This document shows positions 1-9,871 of a stretch of 64,000 nt of DNA, piece after piece. How positions within the stretch are numbered: position 1 is the first letter of the stretch; each line of letters starts with the position of its first letter. Source of the stretch: Brevibacillus parabrevis (GTDB taxonomy: Bacteria; Bacillota; Bacilli; Brevibacillales; Brevibacillaceae); assembly GCF_003710905.1 (NCBI RefSeq), contig NZ_RHHV01000021.1, positions 186,001-250,000 of the forward strand, given 5' to 3'. The position numbers and the translations under genes were made by a program. A model generated the notes under the pieces. It did no database searches. It saw only the letters and a list, made by a program, of their open reading frames with translations, and was not told the origin of the DNA.

Positions 1-3000
1 ATCCCACTGTCGCCGGACTTTCTGCCTATTTGCAGCAGACGAGTCCGAGCCAGGTGGGAGGGGTTCGCGTCGCACCGCGCAAAGACCACTATCCGCTGAC
101 GTCCGTTCAGAAGCGAGTGTACTTCCTGCAAAAGATGCACCCGTTGACAACGGTCTACAACAATCCGGGCGTGTACCAATTGGACGGGGAAGTAGAGCCG
201 GGCAAAATCCAGCACATTTTTGAACAGCTCATCGGGCGTCATGAGATTTTCCGCACCTCCTTTGGCTTTGTGGGGCAAGAGGTCGTGCAGACTGTTCATG
301 AGACGGTTCCGTTCGCCAGCGAGGAGCTGGTGCTGCCGGAAGAAGGAATGGCGGCGGCGATCTCCGCTTTTATCCGGCCGTTTGACCTGGAAAAAGCGCC
401 GCTCATTCGCGTTGGTTACGAGCCAAGCAAAAAGCTGCTGCTCATTGACATGCATCACCTCATATCAGATGAGACGTCGTATCAGCTGCTGATCAAAGAT
501 TTTCTGGCCTTTTACAAGGGCGAGGAATTGCCCGCATTGCCTGTGCAGTACAAAGATTACGCGGAATGGCATGCAGCCATGCGAGGCACCCCTGCCTTTG
601 AAAAACAGAAACAATACTGGCTGGCGCAATTCGCGAATGGCGAGCACGAAACGAAGCTGCAGTTACCGACCGATTTCAAGCCTCCGCTTGTCCAGAGCTT
701 TGAGGGAGATTTCGTGTCCTTTCATATTGATCGCGAGACAACCGAGCGGTTCAAAAGCATGCTGAAACAGGAAGCGGCTACAGTCAACATGGGACTATTG
801 GCTGTATACGCTGTCCTCTTGTCGAAAATATGCCAGCAAGAGACGGTCATCGTCGGAACCCCCGTATCCGGGCGGAAGCAGACGGAGCTGGAAAATCTCA
901 TCGGGGCCTTCGTCGATACGGTTGCCTTGAAACTGAGCGTCGATGCTGCCGACTCCTTCTCGCAGTTGCTGCAAGCCGTCAAGCAAACGATTTCTGCTGC
1001 GCTCGACCATCAGGACTATCCGTTCGAAGAGTTAATTAACAATCTGGATATTCAGCGGGATCTGAGCAGAAATCCATTGTTTGAAACGATGTTCAGTTTC
1101 CGCGATGTGTACGACAAGACCGACCAAATCGGCGGGGTCCAGGAGATTACTTCGTTTTACAAGCATAAAACAGCCATGTTCAGCATCCGGTTTACCGCTT
1201 GGGAGGAAGGGCCGCAAATCGGGTGCGAGATTGAATACTCCACGAAGCTGTTTGCCAAAGAAACGATGGAGCGCATGGCGCGCTACTTCGCGCAGATTAT
1301 GCAGCAGGCGGTAGCCGAGCCGGAAGCTGCCTTGGCAAAAGTCGAGATCATGCCCGGGCAGGAACAACAGCAGGTGCTGGTCGGCTTTAACCAAACGCGG
1401 CAGCAGGTGGACCCAAGCGCTAACGTCTTGTCGCTGTTTGAGCGCCAGGTGGAACAACATCCGGACAAAGCAGCCGTATCGCTGGGAGCAGCGTCCCTGA
1501 GCTACCGGGAGTTGGAGCAGGCGGCAAACAAGCTGGCCCGGTACTTGCAAAAACGAGGGGTGACGCGGGAACAGCCCGTAGGCATATACATCGAGCGTTC
1601 GCTTGACATGGTGATCGCCATGCTGGCTGTCCTGAAAGCAGAAGGCGCTTATGTTCCGCTCGATGCCAGCATTCCGTTGCAGCGCTTGCAGCAGATTCAA
1701 GAAGATGCTGGTGTCAACGTGATGATTTCCACCAGCGATTTGCTCGCAGACGGCAAGCTCCGCTGCCAAAGCCTCGTGCTTTTGGATCAGGAGTGGAGCG
1801 AGATTAAGCAAGAGTCTTCCTCGCCGCTGTCCGCCGCAATCGAACCGTCACAGACGGCTTACATCATCTTTACATCCGGTTCTACAGGAAAGCCGAAAGG
1901 GGTCATGGTTCCGCATCGCGCTTTGGGCAACTTTTTGCTGTCCATGTCGAGCCAACCGGGCATGACAGCCGCAGATAAGCTGCTGTCCGTGACGACCTTC
2001 TCCTTTGACATTTTCGGGCTGGAGCTGTATTTGCCGCTCATCACTGGAGCGACAGTCGTTCTTGCCAGCAAAACGGAGATGGCGGATGGCAGGCAGTTGA
2101 GCCGCTTGCTCGAAACGCACGGGATCACCGTGATGCAGGCGACGCCAGCCACGTGGAAAATGTTGCTCATGTCCGGCTGGACAGGCAATCCGCAACTGAA
2201 AGCGCTATGCGGTGGAGAAAGCCTGCCGCAAGACTTGGCGCGAGAAATGCTCGGCAAGGTCGGCTCCTTCTGGAACATGTACGGGCCGACTGAAACGACG
2301 ATCTGGTCGACGATTGCCGAGATTACCGATGCAGAGCAATTGACAATCGGCAAGCCCATCGCCAATACGCAAATTTATATTTTGGACCGGGACAAAAAGC
2401 CCGTTCCCGTGGGCGTCTACGGAGAAATGTACATCGGCGGCATGGGTGTGGCATCCGGGTATATCAACAATCCGGCGCTAACGGCCGAGCGGTTTGTTGC
2501 CAATCCGTTCGACGGCGAGATGCAGCCTACGATGTACAGGACAGGCGACATCGCGCGTTTTATGGCGGATGGCACGATTCAGTGCGCGGGCAGGATTGAC
2601 GATCAAGTAAAAATTCGCGGCTTCCGCATCGAACTGGCTGAGATCAAGGCGGTCATTTCCGCGTATCCCGGGATTCGCGACAATGTCGTCGTGCTGGAGT
2701 CGCTGGCGGAACGTTCCGGGAAATCCGCTGCGGATGACGAGAAAGGCTTGACGAGCTACCTGGTACTCGCGGCAGAGGCGGCGATCGAGATCGATGAGCT
2801 GAAAGGGTTCCTGCTGGAGCAGCTGCCCGCTTATATGATCCCGCAGCAATTTTTCGTGATCGAGCAAATTCCGTTGAACCATAACCAAAAAGTCGACCGC
2901 AAGAAGCTGAAGTCGCTGCAGCAAACACAGCTGGTCAGCTCCAAACCGTTCAGGCAGCCGACTACCGAGGTGGAAGAAAAGCTGGCTTCCATCTGGAAAA

Positions 3001-3794
3001 AGCTGTTGCATCTGGAGCAAATCAGCGCCGCGGATTCGTACTTCGATCTGGGCGGAACATCGCTTACGGTGGTGCTGATGCAGGAGCAGATCAAAGAACA
3101 ATTTGGACTGCAAATCCACGTAGCGGATATTTTTACCCATCCGACCATTGAGCGGCTGGCTGCGTCCATCGAAGCGGCGATCTTTGCCTCGCAAGGAGCG
3201 GGCAAGCGCGGGGTTTCCCTGCCGACTCACTACTTCCTGTCGGCAAGCGATTCCGGCGAAAGCTTGCCTTTGGCGTTGGAGCTGCCCCCTGCCACGGCAA
3301 AGGGCTTATTCCAAATCGCCCAGCTTCATGAAATGCGCATCGAGGAAGTCATGCTTGCGCTGCTGTTTTACTTGCTCAAACAGGTGTCGAACGAAGCGAG
3401 CATCTCGATCCACCTGTTGAACAAACGCGAGCAGCTCCAGCTGGTTACGCTTGACTTTTCCGGCATGTCTGACTTTGACTCGCTGTTCATGACAGTCAAG
3501 GAAAAGATCGCCCAAGCGGAGCAGCACCAATCGTTCCCATCTGTTCCGCCGTATCGGATCGGACGGGAGCAGGACAAAACGATGATTTTGCTGTACCCGT
3601 TGGTTCCTGCTGTTTCACAAGCCGTATCGTCTTCTTTCAATGCCGTCTGGGGCTGGGAAGTCGACAGCGAGGAGCGGATCAGGATTCATCTGGAGTACGA
3701 CAGCCTGCTGTTCAAAGCGGCCGAATTGAAAAAACTGGTGCAGGGCTTTGCCCATTTGGCGAAGCAGCTAGTTTCGCGCGTCGTTCATACGTAA
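1..3794 (+). CDS. NRPS (5'-truncated by window edge): T(end)-C-A(Gly)-T-half C domain
   Basis: Three-prime part of a nonribosomal peptide synthetase gene that starts left of the window: the frame is open from base 3 and the first residues (PTVAGLSAYLQ) are the last helix of a carrier domain. Then come a condensation domain (about 80-1370; HHLISDE at 453-473, so the final Gly of HHxxxDG is Glu), an adenylation domain (about 1420-2930; TSGSTGKPKG near 1872, YGPTE near 2280) and a carrier domain with GGTSL, attachment Ser at 3060. The last ~190 residues (from about 3225) match only the second lobe of a condensation domain and have no HHxxxDG. The pocket residues read D-I-L-Q-L-G-M-I-W, the glycine-type code. 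Inference: this module hands a glycyl-extended chain to KS1 of the polyketide section. An in-frame TTG at base 30 lies inside the carrier domain and is not a start. Confidence 0.93.
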   Translation, partial: PTVAGLSAYLQQTSPSQVGGVRVAPRKDHYPLTSVQKRVYFLQKMHPLTTVYNNPGVYQLDGEVEPGKIQHIFEQLIGRHEIFRTSFGFVGQEVVQTVHETVPFASEELVLPEEGMAAAISAFIRPFDLEKAPLIRVGYEPSKKLLLIDMHHLISDETSYQLLIKDFLAFYKGEELPALPVQYKDYAEWHAAMRGTPAFEKQKQYWLAQFANGEHETKLQLPTDFKPPLVQSFEGDFVSFHIDRETTERFKSMLKQEAATVNMGLLAVYAVLLSKICQQETVIVGTPVSGRKQTELENLIGAFVDTVALKLSVDAADSFSQLLQAVKQTISAALDHQDYPFEELINNLDIQRDLSRNPLFETMFSFRDVYDKTDQIGGVQEITSFYKHKTAMFSIRFTAWEEGPQIGCEIEYSTKLFAKETMERMARYFAQIMQQAVAEPEAALAKVEIMPGQEQQQVLVGFNQTRQQVDPSANVLSLFERQVEQHPDKAAVSLGAASLSYRELEQAANKLARYLQKRGVTREQPVGIYIERSLDMVIAMLAVLKAEGAYVPLDASIPLQRLQQIQEDAGVNVMISTSDLLADGKLRCQSLVLLDQEWSEIKQESSSPLSAAIEPSQTAYIIFTSGSTGKPKGVMVPHRALGNFLLSMSSQPGMTAADKLLSVTTFSFDIFGLELYLPLITGATVVLASKTEMADGRQLSRLLETHGITVMQATPATWKMLLMSGWTGNPQLKALCGGESLPQDLAREMLGKVGSFWNMYGPTETTIWSTIAEITDAEQLTIGKPIANTQIYILDRDKKPVPVGVYGEMYIGGMGVASGYINNPALTAERFVANPFDGEMQPTMYRTGDIARFMADGTIQCAGRIDDQVKIRGFRIELAEIKAVISAYPGIRDNVVVLESLAERSGKSAADDEKGLTSYLVLAAEAAIEIDELKGFLLEQLPAYMIPQQFFVIEQIPLNHNQKVDRKKLKSLQQTQLVSSKPFRQPTTEVEEKLASIWKKLLHLEQISAADSYFDLGGTSLTVVLMQEQIKEQFGLQIHVADIFTHPTIERLAASIEAAIFASQGAGKRGVSLPTHYFLSASDSGESLPLALELPPATAKGLFQIAQLHEMRIEEVMLALLFYLLKQVSNEASISIHLLNKREQLQLVTLDFSGMSDFDSLFMTVKEKIAQAEQHQSFPSVPPYRIGREQDKTMILLYPLVPAVSQAVSSSFNAVWGWEVDSEERIRIHLEYDSLLFKAAELKKLVQGFAHLAKQLVSRVVHT

Positions 3795-3800
3795 ACAGTG

Positions 3801-3830
3801 CCAGTCGTCGCGCATCCGGGCGACTGGTTT
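3801..3830 (+). terminator. Weak terminator-like hairpin after the first NRPS gene
   Basis: CCAGTCG (3801-3807) pairs with CGACTGG (3821-3827) across a 13-base loop, followed by TTTGTC. The stem is only 7 bp and the T tract is interrupted, so it may be a partial terminator or attenuator or simply an intercistronic fold. It lies 6 bases after the stop codon of the first NRPS gene. Confidence 0.4.
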
Positions 3831-3843
3831 GTCAATTCAATAA

Positions 3844-3876
3844 ACTGGGCGTGCTCCCGCGAAAAGCGCGTCCAGT
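3844..3876 (+). promoter_or_regulatory. Long perfect intercistronic hairpin before the acyltransferase gene
   Basis: ACTGGGCGTGCT (3844-3855) can pair over all 12 positions (two G-U wobbles) with AGCGCGTCCAGT (3865-3876), leaving a 9-base loop. No T tract follows, so it does not look like an intrinsic terminator. It may stabilise the processed mRNA or be a recognition element. The ribosome site of the next gene (AAAGGGAGG, near 3892-3900) lies downstream and stays free. Confidence 0.5.
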
Positions 3877-3909
3877 CCCAAGCTAACCAAAAAAGGGAGG
3901 ATACAGTTT

Positions 3910-5187
3910 ATGATTAAGATCGCCTTGCTATTTCCAGGTCAAGGAAGCCAGTACAATATGATGGGAAAAGCTCTTATTGAAAGCTCTCCCGAGGTTAGGG
4001 ACATTTTTCAGCGCACCAACGAGATTCTCGGCTACGATTTGCTCGCGATCATCAACGAGGGCAACCTGGAGCAACTGACGCGCACCGAACATGCGCAGCC
4101 TGCGATTTTTGCCTACAGCTATGCCATTTTCCAATCGATCTGGAAGGAGAAGAAATTTTTCCCTTCCTTTATGGCTGGACATAGCCTGGGCGAATTTACG
4201 GCTTTGACATGCGCCGAAGTGTTCCGCTATGAGGATGCGCTGCGGCTCGTAATGGAGAGGGCGACAATCATGCAGCAAGCTACCGCAGACGGATTTGGCG
4301 GCATGGCTGCCATCAACGGCTTGCACCCGCTGCTCGTCGAAGAGGAATGTGAGCGCGTATCGAACGGCGAGGACAAAATTGTCGTAGCCAATTACAATTC
4401 CTCCAACCAGGTAGTGATTTCCGGCGCAAAATCGTTGGTGAAGGTCGCCATGGAAAACTTGGCGAAAATCGGTGCGATTACGATTCCCCTGCAAGTCTCG
4501 GCGCCTTTCCACACCCCGTATCTGGAACTGAGCAATCAAATGTTCCAGCGGGCCATCGCGCAGACACCAATGTCCATGCTCAAATGGCCGGTGATCTCCA
4601 ATGTGGACGCGAAGCCGTACTACCAACCGACAGAAATTCAGGAGCGGCTCAACGTGCAAATGATCAGCGCAGTCAGATGGAAAGAAACGATCGAATACAT
4701 GCTGCGCCAAGGCGTAAACACTTTTATCGAGCTTGGGCCAAAATCCGCTTTGACCAATTTGCTCAAACGCGACTATTCGCACGTGCGCGCCTATTCCTAT
4801 GAAGACAACTATCAGGAAATCATGGCGGTCATTGACGAGCAGACAGCGGAAAAGCGTCCATCTGTCGTTTCCCGTTCCTTGGCCATCGCCGTGTGCACAA
4901 GAAACCAGAACTGGAATGAAGAGGAGTACCAAAAAGGGGTCATTGAGCCGTACAGAAAGATACAAGCTTTGGGCAACAAGCTGGAGGAAGAGGGACGCGA
5001 AGAGTCGATCGAAGAAATCAAGCAGGCGATCGAGATGCTCCGTTCCGTGTTTGTGACGAAAAAAGTGTCGCTGGAAGAGCAGCGCGAGCGGTTCACGCAA
5101 ATTTTTGACGAGACGAAGAAACGACACCTGTTTGCTGACCTTGCCCCGGTCATGTTTGCCGAAAAGGAAGCTGTCAATGAAAAGTAA
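3910..5187 (+). CDS. Trans-acting malonyl-CoA:ACP acyltransferase (AT)
   Basis: A 425-residue FabD-type acyltransferase with the nucleophile in GHSLGE (Ser92) and the catalytic His in SAPFHTPY (His201), the same positions as in FabD. It starts with the canonical LLFPGQGSQ. All five polyketide synthase proteins downstream lack an internal AT, so this enzyme should load malonyl units on their ACPs in trans. About 120 residues after the AT fold (from ~305) form a charged, probably helical C-terminal extension without a recognised catalytic motif. The ATG follows a strong AAAGGGAGG ribosome site and the 3' end overlaps the next gene by 11 bases, so the two are translationally coupled. No trans-ER, methyltransferase or beta-branching (HMGS) genes accompany it here. 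Confidence 0.93.
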   Translation: MIKIALLFPGQGSQYNMMGKALIESSPEVRDIFQRTNEILGYDLLAIINEGNLEQLTRTEHAQPAIFAYSYAIFQSIWKEKKFFPSFMAGHSLGEFTALTCAEVFRYEDALRLVMERATIMQQATADGFGGMAAINGLHPLLVEEECERVSNGEDKIVVANYNSSNQVVISGAKSLVKVAMENLAKIGAITIPLQVSAPFHTPYLELSNQMFQRAIAQTPMSMLKWPVISNVDAKPYYQPTEIQERLNVQMISAVRWKETIEYMLRQGVNTFIELGPKSALTNLLKRDYSHVRAYSYEDNYQEIMAVIDEQTAEKRPSVVSRSLAIAVCTRNQNWNEEEYQKGVIEPYRKIQALGNKLEEEGREESIEEIKQAIEMLRSVFVTKKVSLEEQRERFTQIFDETKKRHLFADLAPVMFAEKEAVNEK

Positions 5188-8100
5188 GCCGCTGTTCGAG
5201 GATATCCAGATCGACCTGGAGGAGGAGAGCGCAGGTACCTGGGAGGACTTGGGGAGGGCGGCAGAGGCTCCGAAGAAAGACGTAGCGATCATCGGAATCG
5301 CGGGGAAGCTGGCGGATGCGCACAATGTCGGAGAGTTTTGGCGCAATCTCGCGCTCGGCAAAGATTCGATCCGCCGCATTCCTTTGTCGCGCAAGCACGA
5401 CTACGAGGAGCTGCTGTCTGCTTTTTTGCAGAAAGAGGTGCGCAAAGAGCAGAGCGAATACGCGGAAAGCGGGTATTTGGAGCAGGTTGATCGGTTTGAT
5501 TGCGAATACTTTTCTATCTCGCGCAAAGAAGCCAAGCTGATGGACCCGAATCAGCGGCTTGTTTTGCAAAGCTGTGTGGCTGCGATGGAAGATGCGGGGT
5601 ACGGAAAAGCGCGGTTGCGCGGAACGCAGACAGGCGTTTTTTTAGGGTACAGCAGTGACTTTGGCGGGGAGTACAAACATTTTCTCGCCGGGGAAAACGC
5701 TGAGCTGGCGGACTTGGCGATGACGGGGAACATCAAGTCGATCATGGCGGCAAGGCTGGCCTATTTGCTCGATTTGCACGGACCGAGCATGCTGGTCGAT
5801 ACCGCCTGCTCATCCTCGCTGGTTGCCGTGCATCTCGCTTGCCAGTCGATTCGCCGCGGTGAATGCGAGCAGGCTTTTGCCGGAGGGGTGAAAATCCAGT
5901 TTCAACCGTTTGAAAAGACCCAGACCGGAATCGGCATCGTATCCCCAACCTTTCGGGCGCGGACTTTTGACAGCGAGGCGGACGGCACCAGTCTGGGCGA
6001 AGGCGTCGGAATCATCCTGCTGAAAGATGCGGCAAAGGCGATTCGGGACGGCGACCACATTTACGCCTTGATCAAGGGCAGCGCCATCAATCAGGACGGG
6101 CAATCACTCGGGATCACCGCGCCGAACTCCAGGGCGCAGGAAGACCTGATCGTCCGGGCGTGGCAAGATGCAGGCATTCATCCGGAAACGATCTCGCTGA
6201 TCGAAGCTCACGGCACGGCAACCCGCCTGGGTGATCCGGTAGAGATCGAAGGAATCAAGCGAGCTTTTGACCGATACACCACGAAAAAACAGTTTTGCGC
6301 AATCGGCTCGGTCAAAACCAACATCGGACATCTGGATCACGCTGCGGGAATATCCGGCCTGCTCAAATGCATTCTCGCGCTGAAGCACGAAATCATGCCG
6401 CCGACGCTGCATTTTCATAGCCCCAACAAGGAAATCGATTTTGTCGACGCGCCAGTCTTTGTGAACGACACAGCCCGTCCGTGGGAACAAGCAGAGCACC
6501 CGAAAAGATGCGGCATTAACTCTTTCGGGTTGAGCGGAACGAACTGCCACCTCATCCTGGAGCAATATCAGCAGGCTGAGATGACTTCGCTCGAAAATCG
6601 TGGCGAAGGAGAGTGGCACCTGCTTGCGCTGTCAGCCAAAACTCCCGCTGTGCTCGACCAGCTGGTCAGCGCCTACTATCAGGCAGTCAACCAGAGCGGA
6701 CAGCTCGATCTGGCGAGCTTGTGCTACACAGCGAATGTCGGACGCGATCATTTGGCGCACAGACTGGCAATCGTGTTTAACGACAGGACGGATTTGCTGC
6801 AAAAGCTCCAGGCTGTTCGCAAAGCGGGAGTCGAGAAGCTTGCCGTGAAGCATGTGTTTTATAGCGGAACTCCCCGCAAGGACGCAAGCCATGCCAGCCA
6901 GGGCGGGAAGGATAACGCACGCTTGCATGAGCTGATTCGTTTGGCGTTGCAGTATGCGGCTGGCGAGACAGTTGCCTGGAAGGAGCTGTACGCGGATCAA
7001 CGCCATTTAGCGATTAGCTTGCCGACGTACCCTTTTCAGGACATTCGCTGCTGGATCGAGCCGAAAGACTTGGAGAAAAAGTTCGCCCCGCTCGTCGATA
7101 AACGGCTTGTTGGCAGCAACGGCATCGATATTTATGAGACGAGGTTTGCGGTCGAGACGCATTGGGTGCTGGCGGAGCACAAAATCGCGGGGCATTGCGT
7201 GCTCCCAGGCACGGCCTATCTGGAAATGATGAGCGAGATTGTGCGCAAAAACATGCCTCAGCAAGCCGCGCTCGTGCTGGAAAACGTCATGTTTTTGCAG
7301 CCGCTTGAGGTCAAGGAACAAGAACCGAAGAGCGTCCACATAATCTTGCAAAAGCAAAAGTCGTCGCTTGATGTCATGGTGACATCGCCTTCTGGACATT
7401 CGGACGATTGGATCGTTCACTGCCGCGCAAAAGTGCTGCTTCAACCTGAGCTGCCCAAGCAAAAGCAACTGTCTCTTTCGGAGCTGCTCAGTGAAGCAAA
7501 CAGGCAATCGGTAAGCGGCTACAAGCCAGACGCTGATGCCCCTGTGCAAACAGGCCCGCATTGGGAGTGCATGAAGGAAATTTATTTGGAGCAGGACAAA
7601 ATCGTCGCCTTTTTTGAGCTGCCTGCGCCCTTTACATCTGAACTGCACGCGCATGTTCTGCATCCTTCTTTGCTGGATTGCGCAGTGAACATTCCGATCA
7701 GCCAAATTCGCGACGGGCTGTTTTTGCCGTTTGCCTATAAAAAAATCGTTTTTGCCGGACCTATGCCTGGCCGATTTTACAGCGTGCTGCAAAGGACAGA
7801 CAAAGAGACGGCAGACAGGCAGGAAGCGATCTCCTTTGACATCTTGCTCGTTACGGAAAAAGGGGAAGTTTTTGCCGAGATTCACGATTACACGCTAAAA
7901 AGGGTGCCGATGGAAGCCGCACCGTCTGCCGTCTTTTCTCCCAAAGGGCTGTTCCATCAAATCGTCTGGGAAGCCATGCCTTTGCTGGCAGAAAACAGAC
8001 AGCCGGACACAGCGCAGCCGCTTACGCTTGTTTTCGGCGGCCATGAGCCTGTCACGCAGCAACTGATTGCGGAGCTGAAAAAGAACGGGACTCCTGCGAT

Positions 8101-9871
8101 TGTCGCCACGCTAGGCAAGCAGTTTGCCAAGCTCGCCCATGATCAATACGAGCTAAGTGTCGATCAGCAAGCTTTTGATGCGCTATGGGAGGACATCGGG
8201 AACAAGGGCGTGCAGCGCATCGTGCACGGTTTTTCCCTGTCTGATGCTGCCGAAGAAAGGGCAAGCGACGAAGGCTTGTTCAGTCTGTTCCACCTGGCAA
8301 AAAGCTTGGTTGCGCAAAACGTGCGACAGCCGATTGATCTGGTCCTGCTAGGCGAACTGGCGCTTCCGGTTACACAGACGGAGCCTGCCGTCCAGCTCCA
8401 GCCGATGCACAACGCTTTGTATCACCTTGGCAAAGTGGTCAGCAGCGAATGGTCGCATCTGCGCTGCCGTTGCATCGATCTGGATGCCGCTACCGCGATC
8501 CCGGACATCCTCGCTGAACTGGAACATCAGCCAGACAGCTACATCGCAGCCTACCGGAACGGACAAAGATACGGGCAAAAAATGGTGGAACTTGATCGCC
8601 AGCTGCCCACAGGCCAAACACTTAACTTGACTGAATCGGGTTGCTATGTGATTACTGGCGGAACAGGCGGCCTGGGCTTGACCATGGCTAGACATTTGGC
8701 AGAAAAGCAGCCGGTTCATCTGGTGCTGATCAGCAGGTCAGGCTTTCCCGCTGAAGACGAATGGACAGACATTTTGCAAAAAGGCGAGCAGCAAGAGGTC
8801 ATGCGAAGGATCGAGATGCTGCAACAGATCACAGCGTCAGGCAGTACATACACCATCTACAAGGCAGATGTCGCCAGCAAGGAGCAGCTTGCGCGCGCGC
8901 TTGAGGAAGTGCGGGCAGCACATGGCAGCATCAATGGCGTCATTCACGCGGCTGGAGTCGCCGGGGATCAATTTTTGTTCAACAGGGAAGAGGAACGTTT
9001 TCGCGAGGTGCTGCAAGCCAAGACGGCGGGGAGCCTGAATGTGGCGCAGCTGATTACCGAGCCGCTGGAATTTTTCGTCTGCTTTTCATCTGTCGCCACA
9101 TTGGAAGGGACGCCGGGACAAGGTGATTATGTGGCGGCGAACGCGTTTTTGGACAGCTTCGTCTACAGCCTGCCCGCCCAGCAAAACGGCATGACGCTCA
9201 ACTGGGCACCGTGGGCTGAGATCGGCATGGCCTACGATTATGGAACGTTTCAAAAAGAACTGATCTTTCACTTGCTGACGCCACAGGTCGCTGTCGCTGC
9301 TTTTGATGCTGCGCTTGCCCTTGGCGAAAAACAGGTCGTCATCGGCAAAATCAACAAGGAAGTCGCGAGAAAGCACTTCCGCAGCAACTTCTTTTACGCA
9401 GGAAACAGGCTGTTGATCGATTATGTGGACGGGGCGGCGGCAGCACCTGGAGAAAGCCAGCCAGTCCAGCCAGCTACTGGCGTGTTTCACGGCGATCCGC
9501 AGCACGCATCCTTGCAAGAAATCAAAGCGTTGATCCGCCAGCTATGGAGCACACTGCTCGAATCCGATTCGATTCAACTGGACGACAATTTTACGTCTCT
9601 TGGCGGCAATTCGATCTTTGCGGTTTATTTGCTCCAGGAACTGGAAAAGTATTTTCCGGACCAACTGGGCATCTCGGATATTTTTACGTATCCCACGATT
9701 AACAAGATGGCCGAATATGTGCATTCCCGGATGAAAAAAGAGCAACCGTCTTCCTCTGGCAGCGTGAGTCAGGAGGAGGAAGACCAAAATCTCGATCAAA
9801 TCTTGCAGCGCTTGGCCAATGGTGAACTCGATGTGGAAGAGATTGATCGATTGCTGGGAGAAGAAGAATGA
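5177..9871 (+). CDS. Trans-AT PKS module 1: KS-DH-KR-ACP
   Basis: AT-less type I polyketide synthase of 1564 residues. The start at 5177 is chosen because it overlaps the AT gene end by 11 bases and has an AAGGAAG ribosome site; a longer in-frame reading from 5105 would add 24 unlikely residues inside the AT gene. Order: KS (~35-460; Cys211 in DTACSSS, AHGTAT, NIGHLDHAAG), DH (H668 in HKIAGHCVLP, D834 in HPSLLDCA), KR (GGTGGLG near 1160, Tyr1318 in GDYVAAN) and one ACP (Ser1479 in GGNSI). The C-terminal ILQRLANGELDVEEIDRLL looks like a helical docking element. KR plus DH without ER predicts a C=C bond. The KS resembles KS4, the other KS that follows an NRPS module, which fits acceptance of an aminoacyl (Gly) starter chain. 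Confidence 0.95.
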   Translation: MKSKPLFEDIQIDLEEESAGTWEDLGRAAEAPKKDVAIIGIAGKLADAHNVGEFWRNLALGKDSIRRIPLSRKHDYEELLSAFLQKEVRKEQSEYAESGYLEQVDRFDCEYFSISRKEAKLMDPNQRLVLQSCVAAMEDAGYGKARLRGTQTGVFLGYSSDFGGEYKHFLAGENAELADLAMTGNIKSIMAARLAYLLDLHGPSMLVDTACSSSLVAVHLACQSIRRGECEQAFAGGVKIQFQPFEKTQTGIGIVSPTFRARTFDSEADGTSLGEGVGIILLKDAAKAIRDGDHIYALIKGSAINQDGQSLGITAPNSRAQEDLIVRAWQDAGIHPETISLIEAHGTATRLGDPVEIEGIKRAFDRYTTKKQFCAIGSVKTNIGHLDHAAGISGLLKCILALKHEIMPPTLHFHSPNKEIDFVDAPVFVNDTARPWEQAEHPKRCGINSFGLSGTNCHLILEQYQQAEMTSLENRGEGEWHLLALSAKTPAVLDQLVSAYYQAVNQSGQLDLASLCYTANVGRDHLAHRLAIVFNDRTDLLQKLQAVRKAGVEKLAVKHVFYSGTPRKDASHASQGGKDNARLHELIRLALQYAAGETVAWKELYADQRHLAISLPTYPFQDIRCWIEPKDLEKKFAPLVDKRLVGSNGIDIYETRFAVETHWVLAEHKIAGHCVLPGTAYLEMMSEIVRKNMPQQAALVLENVMFLQPLEVKEQEPKSVHIILQKQKSSLDVMVTSPSGHSDDWIVHCRAKVLLQPELPKQKQLSLSELLSEANRQSVSGYKPDADAPVQTGPHWECMKEIYLEQDKIVAFFELPAPFTSELHAHVLHPSLLDCAVNIPISQIRDGLFLPFAYKKIVFAGPMPGRFYSVLQRTDKETADRQEAISFDILLVTEKGEVFAEIHDYTLKRVPMEAAPSAVFSPKGLFHQIVWEAMPLLAENRQPDTAQPLTLVFGGHEPVTQQLIAELKKNGTPAIVATLGKQFAKLAHDQYELSVDQQAFDALWEDIGNKGVQRIVHGFSLSDAAEERASDEGLFSLFHLAKSLVAQNVRQPIDLVLLGELALPVTQTEPAVQLQPMHNALYHLGKVVSSEWSHLRCRCIDLDAATAIPDILAELEHQPDSYIAAYRNGQRYGQKMVELDRQLPTGQTLNLTESGCYVITGGTGGLGLTMARHLAEKQPVHLVLISRSGFPAEDEWTDILQKGEQQEVMRRIEMLQQITASGSTYTIYKADVASKEQLARALEEVRAAHGSINGVIHAAGVAGDQFLFNREEERFREVLQAKTAGSLNVAQLITEPLEFFVCFSSVATLEGTPGQGDYVAANAFLDSFVYSLPAQQNGMTLNWAPWAEIGMAYDYGTFQKELIFHLLTPQVAVAAFDAALALGEKQVVIGKINKEVARKHFRSNFFYAGNRLLIDYVDGAAAAPGESQPVQPATGVFHGDPQHASLQEIKALIRQLWSTLLESDSIQLDDNFTSLGGNSIFAVYLLQELEKYFPDQLGISDIFTYPTINKMAEYVHSRMKKEQPSSSGSVSQEEEDQNLDQILQRLANGELDVEEIDRLLGEEE

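Noticed and set aside
5105..5176. Longer start for PKS module 1
   Set aside because: The extra 24 residues are basic and out of frame with the overlapping acyltransferase; the ATG at 5177 has a good ribosome site and begins a typical acidic N terminus.
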